The notes beneath the pieces were generated by a model. The model ran no database searches and was not told where the DNA came from. It saw only the letters and a program-made list of their open reading frames with translations. The translations under genes were made by a program, and so were the position numbers. A stretch of DNA of 51,865 nt from Candidatus Peribacteria bacterium (GTDB taxonomy: Bacteria; Patescibacteriota; Gracilibacteria; UBA1369; 2-02-FULL-48-14): assembly GCA_943349825.1 (NCBI GenBank), contig CALQZQ010000004.1:1-51865 (forward strand), in the 5' to 3' direction. This document shows, piece after piece, positions 8,076 through 15,123 of the stretch; within the stretch, counting starts at the first letter, position 1, and each line of letters starts with the position of its first letter.

Positions 8076-8246
8076 TTACCAAGCAGAGGGAACTAAACCT
8101 TTATTTTCCAGTAATTTATGTGTTCTCTCCACCCATTCCTCCAATGTTCTTTGGGCAAGGTCCACTGGTTTTTCGAAGGGTTTTTCTCCGTCCAATTCAG
8201 GAGAAGGGGTCCTTGTATCGGTGGTATCAGAAGTTCGATCGGTCAT
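8076..8246 (-). CDS. Small acidic protein, 56 residues
   Basis: Not recognised. A Thr/Asp/Pro-rich start (MTDRTSDTTDTRTPSPE) leads to one amphipathic helix (DLAQRTLEEWVERTHKLLEN). The ATG overlaps the 3' end of the preceding zinc/HTH gene by 20 bp and the stop is 32 nt before ackA, so it fits a transcript zinc/HTH - this gene - ackA. Support is only composition and position. Confidence 0.45.
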   Translation of the reverse strand: MTDRTSDTTDTRTPSPELDGEKPFEKPVDLAQRTLEEWVERTHKLLENKGLVPSAW

Positions 8247-8532
8247 AAGGAGCGTAGGTGAGTAATAAATTTTGAGTGTGGAGGCGTTTTTTCCAACGTT
8301 CAATGGTGGAAGGGCTTAATTTTGTGAGGTCAGCAGTTTTCCGTATACTTGTCCCTTTTTTGAGCAGCGACAGTATGGTTAAAATTTCTTCTGAACTGAG
8401 TTTGGAGCCGAAACTAATTTCTCCGTGTCGTGCAGTGTAGGTGCGGTGGCACAGGGTGCAGCGGTAACGTAGTGGACTGCGGTTATGCACGCTCATGGCC
8501 GTGGGATGGCAGGGGGCTCGAGATTTCTTCAT
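8227..8532 (-). CDS. Zinc-ribbon plus helix-turn-helix protein resembling the N-terminus of IS1-type transposases
   Basis: 101 residues. The sequence RYRCTLCHRTYTARHGEISF (about 22-41) resembles the second half of the zinc ribbon found in IS1 InsA and related insertion-sequence proteins. A helix-turn-helix follows (GTSIRKTADLTKLSPSTIERW, about 61-81). The first metal pair is only CH near residue 8 rather than CPxC. No DDE catalytic domain follows and no terminal inverted repeats were found, so it is either a domesticated DNA-binding regulator or a remnant. It begins 11 nt after the terminator of the small peptide gene upstream. Confidence 0.65.
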   Translation of the reverse strand: MKKSRAPCHPTAMSVHNRSPLRYRCTLCHRTYTARHGEISFGSKLSSEEILTILSLLKKGTSIRKTADLTKLSPSTIERWKKRLHTQNLLLTYAPYDRSNF

Positions 8533-8543
8533 ACGAGGAGAGT

Positions 8544-8571
8544 TAAAAAAACCGCTGGAGGCCAGCGGTTT
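8544..8571 (-). terminator. Intrinsic terminator between the 23-residue peptide gene and the zinc/HTH gene
   Basis: Ten-bp perfect stem (8549-8558 with 8562-8571, core ACCGCTGG/CCAGCGGT), a three-nt loop, and a run of seven Ts on the minus strand (8544-8550). The start codon of the zinc/HTH gene lies 11 nt further on, the arrangement of an attenuator. Confidence 0.85.
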
Positions 8572-8594
8572 GTTGTTAGGTTCTGTGAGAAGGT

Positions 8595-8666
8595 CTAGGT
8601 CAACAAATTCCGCCGGCTTTTGGCCGTGATGAGGATGAGACCGAGAATGAGACCTTTGTTGATCAT
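8595..8666 (-). CDS. Putative 23-residue hydrophobic peptide
   Basis: ATG at 8666, stop TAG at 8595: MINKGLILGLILITAKSRRN plus LLT. A hydrophobic helix of about 12 residues is followed by a basic Lys/Arg patch, as in type I toxins or tiny membrane peptides. It has its own promoter (8673-8701) with the -10 box six nt before the ATG, and a strong terminator just after it, so it makes a compact unit of about 120 nt. It could also be a leader peptide rich in Leu/Ile codons that attenuates the downstream gene. A peptide this short cannot be proven coding from sequence alone. Confidence 0.4.
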   Translation of the reverse strand: MINKGLILGLILITAKSRRNLLT

Positions 8667-8672
8667 GTGCTT

Positions 8673-8701
8673 AGCCTAAGCCGCTAAAGGCCTATGGTCA
8701 A
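8673..8701 (-). promoter_or_regulatory. Promoter of the 23-residue peptide unit
   Basis: TTGACC (8696-8701), 17-nt spacer, TAGGCT (8673-8678), then six nt to the ATG at 8666. Transcription would begin at or next to the start codon. Confidence 0.5.
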
Positions 8702-8732
8702 TGGGGTGTACCTGCAGGGCGTGCTTGCCCGC

Positions 8733-8762
8733 TTGACTGGCTCGTGGTTTTTGGGGTAGACT
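8733..8762 (+). promoter_or_regulatory. Promoter of the toxin-antitoxin pair
   Basis: TTGACT (8733-8738), 18-nt spacer, TAGACT (8757-8762). Predicted start near 8769, about 20 nt before the antitoxin ATG at 8790. Confidence 0.65.
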
Positions 8763-8789
8763 TATGGGGTAACACTTCAACCCCTTCTT

Positions 8790-9041
8790 ATGTCCCGAAA
8801 AGGCTCTACTCTCGACCGTGAAAAGGTGAATTTCATGATTTCTAAGCCCGTTTTATTGCAACTCAAGGAATGGATTCCTGCCGGGGAGCGGAGTGATTTT
8901 GTGAATGAAGCCATGCAGTCGGCTATGGATAAAATTCGTCTTCAAAAATTTTCAGAGGGTTTGGACGCGCTCAGAGGTAAATCTAAAAAGACTTTTACCA
9001 ACAAAGAAATACTCCAATCTATTCATGAAGCTAGGAAGTAA
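8790..9041 (+). CDS. Antitoxin of a VapBC-type pair (ribbon-helix-helix-like)
   Basis: 83 residues. The N-terminal half (EKVNFMISKPVLLQLKEWIP then SDFVNEAMQSAMDKI) has the strand-helix-helix pattern of a ribbon-helix-helix DNA-binding domain. The C-terminal part (ALRGKSKKTFTNKEILQSIH) is basic and would wrap the toxin. It overlaps the PIN toxin gene by 17 bp, the usual antitoxin-first order. Such antitoxins bind the toxin and repress their own promoter. Confidence 0.8.
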   Translation: MSRKGSTLDREKVNFMISKPVLLQLKEWIPAGERSDFVNEAMQSAMDKIRLQKFSEGLDALRGKSKKTFTNKEILQSIHEARK

Positions 9042-9450
9042 AATCATTATTGATGCTTCGGTGGCTCTTAAGTGGGCTTTGCCGGAAGAGGAGGATATGG
9101 AACAAGCCCTTCTTTTGAAGCAAGACTTCGTGAGTAGAAAGTTGCTAGTGGCTGTTCCAGCACATTTTATGACTGAGGTTTTTAATACTCTTTTTCGGAA
9201 AAATCCTAGTCAGGCGCTTTCCTTCCTGTCTTTTTTTCTTATGGCGCCTTTTCAATATTACTCTTTGAGTCTAGAAGTGGCTTCTATCGCTGGCATTTTG
9301 ATGAAGAAACATTCCAAGGTCTCTTTCTACGATGCCTTCTACCACGCCCTCGCCATCCATAAGGAAGGCACGTTTGTGACTGCCGATGAGCAGTATTACA
9401 AGGCCGTCAAAAAAGAAGGACATATTGTTCTGTTGAAGAATTACAAGTGA
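9025..9450 (+). CDS. vapC: VapC-type PIN-domain toxin ribonuclease
   Basis: 141 residues from the ATG at 9025, inside the end of the antitoxin gene. The PIN acidic residues are present in order: Asp in IIIDASVALKW (about residue 9), Glu in HFMTEVFNTLF, Asp in SFYDAFYHALA and Asp in TFVTADEQYYKAV. These coordinate Mg2+ for RNA cleavage; VapC toxins typically cut tRNA or rRNA. Target unknown here. Toxin-antitoxin pairs are uncommon in small CPR genomes, so this pair may have been acquired. Confidence 0.88.
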   Translation: MKLGSKIIIDASVALKWALPEEEDMEQALLLKQDFVSRKLLVAVPAHFMTEVFNTLFRKNPSQALSFLSFFLMAPFQYYSLSLEVASIAGILMKKHSKVSFYDAFYHALAIHKEGTFVTADEQYYKAVKKEGHIVLLKNYK

Positions 9451-9462
9451 CTCTGTTAGACT
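9433..9462 (+). promoter_or_regulatory. Promoter of phosphoketolase
   Basis: TTGAAG (9433-9438), 18-nt spacer, TAGACT (9457-9462), inside the 3' end of the toxin gene. The -10 box is the same hexamer as in the toxin-antitoxin promoter. Leader of about 15 nt. Confidence 0.6.
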
Positions 9463-9483
9463 GGAGCCACTTCACACCACGCC

Positions 9484-11859
9484 ATGACCAAGACCGATCG
9501 CCAGGCTCTTGCCTGGATGAAAAAATACCTGCGCCTCGCCGATTATTTGGGAGCTGCGCAGCTCTATTTGAAAGACAATTACGCGCTGCAGAAAAAACTG
9601 GAACCGGAGCATATTAAGCGTCGTATTTTGGGTCACTGGGGCACGGTGCCTGGGCTCAATTTTATGTATGCCAATTTGAATTATTTGATCTACAAGCACC
9701 AGTGCGAAATGCTCTTGGTGACGGGGCCAGGCCATGGGGCGCCCGCCATTTTGTCCAACTTGTTTTTGGAAGGAACCATCTCGCATTTTTACCCAGAATA
9801 TCCGCGTGATGCGACGGGCTTTGGAAAACTCATTCATGATTTCAGTTGGCCTCACACGAAATTCCCTAGCCATGTGACGCCTGGAGTGCCGGGTTCCATT
9901 TTGGAAGGAGGCGAACTGGGTTACAGTTTAGCGACTGCGTTTGGAGCTGTTTTGGACAATCCGAATTTGATTGCAGTGGCGGTGGTGGGAGACGGTGAGG
10001 CGGAAACAGGGCCCACGGCTACGGCGTGGCACAGCAATAAATTTTTGAATCCTCGTACGAGTGGAGCGGTGCTGCCGATTGTGCACATCAATGGATTTAA
10101 AATTTCCAATCCCACGCTGTATGGACGCATGGACGACAAAGAGCTCGCGTCTCTTTTTGTGGGCTACGGCTACGAGCCGATGATCGTGGAAGCACCAAAT
10201 TTGGAAGAGAAAATGTTGGTGGCGATGGAGAAGGCCTACCAGATGATTCGTGCGATTCAAAAGAAAGCACGTGCTTCCAAGAAGCCGTATCTAAAACCAA
10301 AGTGGCCGGTGATTTTATTGCGCTCGCCTAAGGGATGGAAGGGAATTCAGAAATTTCATGGGCACAGTGTGGAAGGCTCCTTCCGTGCACACGGAGTTCC
10401 GGTGGATCATCCACGCGAAGATCCGGTGGCACGCAAGGCCATTGAAGACTGGTTGAAGCTTTATAAAATTGATGAATTGATCGACGCAAAAGGCCGTCCC
10501 AAGCCTGAACTTTTGGAGTTTGTGCCCAAGGGGAATAAACGCGTGGGAATGTGCCAACACGCGATTGGTGGCAACATGATGAAGCCGCTCAAATTGCCGG
10601 CGCTGGGGAAGTATGCGCTTAAGGTTACTAAGCGTGGAAAAATTCAATCGGGTAGCACGCCGGTGGGCGCAGAATTTTTACGTGACCTCGTGACGCTCAA
10701 TCCCAAAACTTTCCGCATTTTTTGTCCGGATGAATTGGAATCCAATTTGCTCGGCAAAATTTTTGAAGCGACCGGACGTGGTTACATGTGGCCGCTCAAT
10801 AAAAATGATGAGCACATGCAGCCCGACGGACGTATTTTTGAAATGCTTTCCGAGCACACGCTGCAGGCGATGATGATGGGTTACACGCTCACGGGACGCT
10901 ATGGATTTTTCTCCAGTTATGAAGCCTTTCTCACGATCATCGCGAGCATGGTGGATCAGTACGCGAAATTTCTCAAACAGAGCTTTAAAATCAGCTGGCG
11001 TAAGCCCGTTCCACCTTTGGTTTATCACGCCGCGAGTGTGGGGTGGAGGCAGGAACACAACGGATATTCGCATCAGAATCCCAGCTTTGTGAGTAATGTT
11101 TTGGAAAAGCACGGGGAGTTCTGTCAGATCTATTATCCGCCGGATGCCAACAGTTTTTTGGCGGCGCTGGAAGAAGTCTATCAACGTCCCAACAGCATCA
11201 ATGTGATTGTGGCGGACAAGCGCGAAGTGCCCCAATGGCTCACTTTGGCGGAAGCTCGTGAGCAGGCCAAACGGGGGATTGGAATTTGGGAATGGGTGGG
11301 CGGGAAAGAAGGCAGTAAAAATCCGGATGTGGTCTTGGCTTCGGCCGGGGATTATATGACGCAAGAGGCACTGCACGCGGTTCAGCTCTGTCGCGAAATT
11401 GTGCCGGAAATGAAGATTCGTTATGTGAATATTTCTGAAGTCACCGGCATGTGCATGGGGGATTCGTCTTCCACGACGCGGCGTGCGGCGGTGGATCGAA
11501 AAACCGTGGAGCAATATTTCACGGCGGACAAACCGGTGGTCATCAACTATCACGGTTATGTGCACGACATGGAGCACGTGCTCTGGCCTTATGTGGATTC
11601 TAAGCGCTTCAGCATTCACGGCTACCAGGAGCGTGGGTCTACTACGACACCTTTCGATTTAAAACTGGTCAATGAAACGGATTTTTATCACCTCACCATG
11701 GACATGATCACGCACGCCGCTAAGACGAATAAAAAAGTGGCGAAAAAGCGTGATGCGCTCATCAAAATGCTGGAGCAGAAAATTGTGGACCATCAAAAAT
11801 ACATCACGGAATTTGGGGATGATCCCGAAGAAGTGAAGGTGCTGCGTTGGGCGGATTAA
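9484..11859 (+). CDS. xfp: Xylulose-5-phosphate/fructose-6-phosphate phosphoketolase
   Basis: 791 residues, the usual family length. A thiamine-diphosphate enzyme that splits xylulose-5-P (or fructose-6-P) with phosphate to acetyl phosphate plus glyceraldehyde-3-P (or erythrose-4-P). Visible signatures: RRILGHWGTVPGLNFMYANL near residue 45, VTGPGHGAPA, HVTPGVPGSILEGGELGYSL, VVGDGEAETGPTATAWHSNK (ThDP/Mg2+ region) and HINGFKISNPTLYGRM. The downstream central and C-terminal domains are complete. It feeds acetyl phosphate to AckA and Pta encoded close by, so this is probably the main ATP route from sugars. The 3' end overlaps the next convergent gene by 4 bp. Confidence 0.97.
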   Translation: MTKTDRQALAWMKKYLRLADYLGAAQLYLKDNYALQKKLEPEHIKRRILGHWGTVPGLNFMYANLNYLIYKHQCEMLLVTGPGHGAPAILSNLFLEGTISHFYPEYPRDATGFGKLIHDFSWPHTKFPSHVTPGVPGSILEGGELGYSLATAFGAVLDNPNLIAVAVVGDGEAETGPTATAWHSNKFLNPRTSGAVLPIVHINGFKISNPTLYGRMDDKELASLFVGYGYEPMIVEAPNLEEKMLVAMEKAYQMIRAIQKKARASKKPYLKPKWPVILLRSPKGWKGIQKFHGHSVEGSFRAHGVPVDHPREDPVARKAIEDWLKLYKIDELIDAKGRPKPELLEFVPKGNKRVGMCQHAIGGNMMKPLKLPALGKYALKVTKRGKIQSGSTPVGAEFLRDLVTLNPKTFRIFCPDELESNLLGKIFEATGRGYMWPLNKNDEHMQPDGRIFEMLSEHTLQAMMMGYTLTGRYGFFSSYEAFLTIIASMVDQYAKFLKQSFKISWRKPVPPLVYHAASVGWRQEHNGYSHQNPSFVSNVLEKHGEFCQIYYPPDANSFLAALEEVYQRPNSINVIVADKREVPQWLTLAEAREQAKRGIGIWEWVGGKEGSKNPDVVLASAGDYMTQEALHAVQLCREIVPEMKIRYVNISEVTGMCMGDSSSTTRRAAVDRKTVEQYFTADKPVVINYHGYVHDMEHVLWPYVDSKRFSIHGYQERGSTTTPFDLKLVNETDFYHLTMDMITHAAKTNKKVAKKRDALIKMLEQKIVDHQKYITEFGDDPEEVKVLRWAD

Positions 11860-12443
11860 TCCTTGGGTGGAACGTATAAATAATTTTCCAACTGGACGTC
11901 GATGTCGAGGGTGAGGTTTGGTTCCCAAGAAGAGAGGAACTCGATCAGGTCTGGAAGTTTGTAGTCTTGGGCATTGTTGATCCTCACGTAGAAATCAGGG
12001 CCGTGGAGATTTATGTAATCTGGTACCCAAGACTTCTGTCCACGAGTGGGACAGCCTACCAGCTCAAAGCGCTTTAGAGAGGTCTTGGGGATGAATTGGT
12101 AGACATTTTCTTTATTGCACCAGAGCAGGGCGTCTTTGCTGAAGAAAGCGCCTATTGTATGCAGACCCTCTTTATTTTCTTTGTGGCGGCGTTTCTCTTG
12201 AAGGAAATAGGGAAGCGTGAAGGGCAATATAATGAGTAGTATCACTAGAGCGGGAGCCCACTCGCTTGCTGGGAAGGGATTTCCAAAAGCTAGACCGATT
12301 GCGCCGTTTAGGAGTAGCAGCGCGAGGAGGCCTGGAAACGACATCCAAAAGCAGGCTAGAAAGAAACTGGAATTCTTTGGGAAGCGGGCGATTTCGTGAA
12401 AACTGGGAACTTGTTCTTTGGAGAGTTCGAACAGGGGTTTCAT
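11856..12443 (-). CDS. Hypothetical protein with two membrane helices
   Basis: 195 residues. Not recognised. A short cytoplasmic N-terminus is followed by two hydrophobic helices (about 27-52, FFLACFWMSFPGLLALLLL; and 63-80, APALVILLIILPFTLPYF), a basic stop-transfer stretch (QEKRRHKENKEG), and a soluble C-terminal domain of about 110 residues with mixed alpha/beta character. It overlaps the ACT-like gene upstream by 4 bp (ATGA), so the two are translationally coupled. Confidence 0.7.
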   Translation of the reverse strand: MKPLFELSKEQVPSFHEIARFPKNSSFFLACFWMSFPGLLALLLLNGAIGLAFGNPFPASEWAPALVILLIILPFTLPYFLQEKRRHKENKEGLHTIGAFFSKDALLWCNKENVYQFIPKTSLKRFELVGCPTRGQKSWVPDYINLHGPDFYVRINNAQDYKLPDLIEFLSSWEPNLTLDIDVQLENYLYVPPKD

Positions 12444-13072
12444 GCGATGAGGAGGTGAAATTGTTTTTGAGGTACGGCCAGAAAGATGTGTTTGGCTGTG
12501 ACGTGGAGGTGAGCGAGTTCTGCGCCTTGCAGGCTCAAATTCCAGAGCAGATTGTAGAGTAGCTCAGTGCGGGCCTTGAGGGCTAGAGGAGTACTGAGCA
12601 GCAGCCCGGTGAGTCCCGTTTGTACTTGTTTGGGTTTGGTGCTCACCGTGTGGGACATTTCTTCTAAAAAGCCGACTTCGGTGACGATGCTGAGGATTTT
12701 GTCTTCTTCACTGACCCAGATTTGGCCTTCGTGCTCTTGAATGAACTTTTTCCATGCCGTCAGTTCTTTGGAAGTGAGCTCGTTCTTAATGAAAGTGCTC
12801 ACGAAAAGGTTGGGGATGACTTTATACTCGCCCAAAGTTTTGGCGGTGAACTCGAGCGGGGTTTTGCTGGGAGTGGGGAAGTTTTTCCTCTGGTAGCGGG
12901 AAAGGGCCATGAGCACCGTGTTGGTATTCAGGTCTTTTTTGAGACGGCGCTCCAGGGCGGGCTTTAGGGTCTCTGCCAGGCTAGAGAGATTAAAAAAACG
13001 GTGCCGAAGCCCCGTCTGTAAAAAATCATTTTGTAATATAATTATAGCAAGCTCGTCTGCGATTTTCAACAT
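12440..13072 (-). CDS. Hypothetical protein with a possible C-terminal ACT-like domain
   Basis: 210 residues. Not firmly recognised. The N-terminal part (about 1-70) is helical, with a pattern (LSSLAETLKPALERRLKKDL, NTNTVLMALSRYQRK) that could be a helix-turn-helix. The C-terminal part (KILSIVTEVGFLEEMSHTVS, then GAELAHLHVTAKHIFLAVP) has the beta-alpha-beta-beta-alpha-beta order of an ACT domain. This combination would suit a small-molecule-sensing regulator. A strong inverted repeat overlaps its promoter (13081-13103) and could be its own operator. Function is inference. Confidence 0.65.
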   Translation of the reverse strand: MLKIADELAIIILQNDFLQTGLRHRFFNLSSLAETLKPALERRLKKDLNTNTVLMALSRYQRKNFPTPSKTPLEFTAKTLGEYKVIPNLFVSTFIKNELTSKELTAWKKFIQEHEGQIWVSEEDKILSIVTEVGFLEEMSHTVSTKPKQVQTGLTGLLLSTPLALKARTELLYNLLWNLSLQGAELAHLHVTAKHIFLAVPQKQFHLLIA

Positions 13073-13080
13073 AGTGAGTT

Positions 13081-13103
13081 TTTATAACAAAATCTGTTAT
13101 AAA
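13081..13103. promoter_or_regulatory. Inverted repeat, probable operator
   Basis: A 9-bp perfect dyad, TTTATAACA and TGTTATAAA around a five-nt AT-rich centre, overlapping the -10 box and spacer of the minus-strand promoter of the gene at 12440-13072. A repressor bound here would block that promoter. Confidence 0.6.
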
Positions 13104-13111
13104 TGTAACAA
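13082..13111 (-). promoter_or_regulatory. Promoter of the ACT-like/membrane protein operon
   Basis: TTGTTA (13106-13111), 18-nt spacer, TTATAA (13082-13087), nine nt before the ATG at 13072. The leader would be almost absent. Confidence 0.55.
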
Positions 13112-13132
13112 GTTTCAGGCAAAATAAAAAGA

Positions 13133-13555
13133 CTATTCGATGCGTGGCTTTTGATCGAGCTTTTCTTCGAAGAGGCGAATGCCTTCGGTGTGCTTGTGGA
13201 GGCGGCGGTAGAACCAGGTGTTGGCGACCAGGCGCAGTACCTTGCCGTCTTTGAGTTCCAGGTTGAAAAAATGAATCCAGAGGAAGCGCGTGCGGCTAGC
13301 GCGAGTCACTTCTTTAAAGTCGATGATTTCTACTTTGTTCGGGAACCATTTCGCGGTGCTCATATCGCTGGTTTCCATCATGTAGAATTTGCTGCCACTC
13401 CAGGCCAACATCCGCCCTGTGCCCGTGGCTACGCTGGTGTGTGCGGCGGGCACGAAGGTCAGGCTCCAACTCTCCAGAGTGAAAAAGTAGAAGTCCGGTT
13501 TTTTACCGATGATCTTGGTGAAGGCTTCCGTGAGAGGTTCGTCGAGGTACCACAT
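13133..13555 (-). CDS. Hypothetical protein, possibly PH-like fold
   Basis: 140 residues. Not recognised with confidence. It is rich in beta strands and aromatic residues (FYFFTLESWSLTFVP, then TRFLWIHFFNLELKDGKVLR) and ends in one long helix (RRLHKHTEGIRLFEEKLDQK). That is the general layout of bacterial PH-like domains. No signal peptide or membrane helix. It starts 3 nt after the pta stop, so it is cotranscribed with pta. Confidence 0.65.
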   Translation of the reverse strand: MWYLDEPLTEAFTKIIGKKPDFYFFTLESWSLTFVPAAHTSVATGTGRMLAWSGSKFYMMETSDMSTAKWFPNKVEIIDFKEVTRASRTRFLWIHFFNLELKDGKVLRLVANTWFYRRLHKHTEGIRLFEEKLDQKPRIE

Positions 13556-13558
13556 GGT

Positions 13559-14401
13559 TTATTGGGCTTGGATGCAAGTGAGGGCGGCCAGGTTCACGAC
13601 GTCTTCCACGCTGCAGCCACGGGAAAGTTCGTTGACGGGTTTTTTGAGGCCTTGAAGGATGGGCCCGATGGCGGTGGCACCGGCCAGGCGTTCCACGAGT
13701 TTGTAGCCGATATTTCCGGCTTCCAGTTCAGGGAAAATGAGCACGTTGGCTTGGCCGGCTAGTGCGAAATTGGGGTCTTTGGTGTGCCCGATCGAATCGA
13801 CGAGTGCAGCGTCCACTTGGACCTCGCCTTCGATGGGTAGGTCTGGACGAAGTTTGCGGGCGAGGGCTGCGGCTTCGCGGATGCGAACCGTGAGGGGGTG
13901 TTTGGTGGAGCCGGCGGTGGAGAAGGAAAGCAAGGCGACGACGGGATCCAGGCCAAATTGCTTCGCGGTGTCTGCGGTGTCGATGGCGATTTGAGCGAGT
14001 TCTTCCGGGCTGGGGCTGATGTTCACGGCGCAATCGGCAAAGAGCAGTACGCCGCCGTTGGCGGCGTCGGGATCCACGTTTGAGGGCAGAACCATGATCA
14101 TGGCTCCGGAAATGCGGTGCCCGGGCTCACGAGGGCCTATGATTTTGAGGGCGGGCAAAATACGCTCGCGAGAAGTGGCGGTGGGGCCGGAGATCATCCC
14201 ATCCGCTTCGCCACGAGCCAGCATTTCTGTGGCGGCTTGGTGGGGATTTTCCACAGCCTCCGTGAACAGAATCGGAATGGCGAGGCCTTCTTTTTCAATC
14301 TGGGCGGCGGCTTCGATCACGCGGGGCTCGGTGCCCTCGGCAAAAACAATCCGCTTGGGATTTTGTTGGGCGCGGAGTTTGAGGTTTTCAATGAAGTTCA
14401 T
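13559..14401 (-). CDS. pta: Phosphate acetyltransferase, compact form
   Basis: 280 residues against about 325 in the usual family. Interconverts acetyl phosphate plus CoA and acetyl-CoA plus phosphate. Conserved parts: KRIVFAEGTEPRVIEAA, GEADGMISGPTATSRERILP, LFADCAVNISPSPEELAQIA, VALLSFSTAGSTKHP, FPELEAGNIGYKLVERL and GPILQGLKKPVNELSRGC. Roughly 50 residues between the first Rossmann strands and GEADGMISG are missing and replaced by about 20. All substrate-binding motifs I can name remain, so it is likely active. A sequence misassembly would not easily remove an in-frame block this cleanly. Confidence 0.92.
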   Translation of the reverse strand: MNFIENLKLRAQQNPKRIVFAEGTEPRVIEAAAQIEKEGLAIPILFTEAVENPHQAATEMLARGEADGMISGPTATSRERILPALKIIGPREPGHRISGAMIMVLPSNVDPDAANGGVLLFADCAVNISPSPEELAQIAIDTADTAKQFGLDPVVALLSFSTAGSTKHPLTVRIREAAALARKLRPDLPIEGEVQVDAALVDSIGHTKDPNFALAGQANVLIFPELEAGNIGYKLVERLAGATAIGPILQGLKKPVNELSRGCSVEDVVNLAALTCIQAQ

Positions 14402-14410
14402 GCGAAGGGG

Positions 14411-14650
14411 TCACTTGCCGACCGCTTTGACGTCTTCTACGGCTTGGTTGACGGACTCCACCGCGTTGTTTACAGATTCGACAGCACCGTTCACTTGATC
14501 TACCTTTTCGGTCACGGTTTCGGTGACGTTGTTGGCTTCGGTCTGAAGGTTAGTGATGGCTTCACCGGTTTCTTTTTGAACGTTTTCCAAAGCAGTGGAG
14601 CAGCCGGCGAGCAGCACTGAAAGGGCGAGGGTACAAAGGAGTTTTTTCAT
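14411..14650 (-). CDS. Small lipoprotein with coiled coil
   Basis: 79 residues. A lipoprotein signal peptide ends in the lipobox LLAGC (Cys16), followed by a helical chain of heptad-like repeats (AVESVNNAVESVNQAVEDV). Looks like a small structural envelope lipoprotein; function unknown. It lies 9 nt upstream of pta on the same strand. Confidence 0.8.
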   Translation of the reverse strand: MKKLLCTLALSVLLAGCSTALENVQKETGEAITNLQTEANNVTETVTEKVDQVNGAVESVNNAVESVNQAVEDVKAVGK

Positions 14651-14669
14651 GGCGTGAAAAAAGTGCGAA

Positions 14670-15008
14670 TTAAGATTTTCTGGGTTCTTTGTCGAAGAGC
14701 TGGGTGAAGTCTCCGTTGAATTCTTTTAAGAAATTGTGCATGTCTAAGACTTCGTTGGAGCTGACGTGGCCCATACGAGGCGCGTTGCCCAAATGGGGTT
14801 CCGGGCAGTTGAACCAAGTGGGGTCGATTTGCACGTTGATGACAGATTGGGTTTCGCAATGGATGCACCACGCGTGGAAGAACACTTGTTCATCGCCTAA
14901 ACTGCCGATGATTTCGATGTCTTCATCGGTGTAGCGTGCCTTACAATCAGGGCACTTCATGGTGCGTTTGATTTGGCTGACGATGATGCGAAGGTCGTGA
15001 AAATTCAT
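14670..15008 (-). CDS. Small zinc-ribbon protein
   Basis: 112 residues. Two Cys pairs, MKCPDCKARY (about 17-26) and WCIHCETQS (about 47-55), spaced as in a zinc ribbon, with beta-rich sequence between. The C-terminal half (VLDMHNFLKEFNGDFTQLFD) is helical. In CPR genomes similar small proteins are annotated only as hypothetical. Met17 is an alternative start but would leave almost nothing before the first Cys pair. Confidence 0.75.
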   Translation of the reverse strand: MNFHDLRIIVSQIKRTMKCPDCKARYTDEDIEIIGSLGDEQVFFHAWCIHCETQSVINVQIDPTWFNCPEPHLGNAPRMGHVSSNEVLDMHNFLKEFNGDFTQLFDKEPRKS

Positions 15009-15078
15009 AAATCTCTTTAGCTAGCCTCTATTTTAGCTCAGCTGGGCGGCTCAATCCAGCATTATTTAGCGGATTTCA

Positions 15079-15112
15079 AAAGAGTCCCCTCGTTTTGTCG
15101 AGAGGACTCTTT
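15079..15112. terminator. Strong bidirectional hairpin terminator
   Basis: Stem of 13 pairs with one mismatch (AAAGAGTCC...GGACTCTTT) and a six-nt loop, 12 nt beyond the stop of the gene at 15124-15993. It ends that minus-strand transcript and separates it from the zinc-ribbon gene. Confidence 0.75.
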
Positions 15113-15123
15113 GGGAGTTTTGT

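Noticed and set aside
8227-8532. Insertion sequence
   Set aside because: Only a zinc/HTH segment like IS1 InsA is present; no DDE transposase, terminal inverted repeats or target duplication could be seen.
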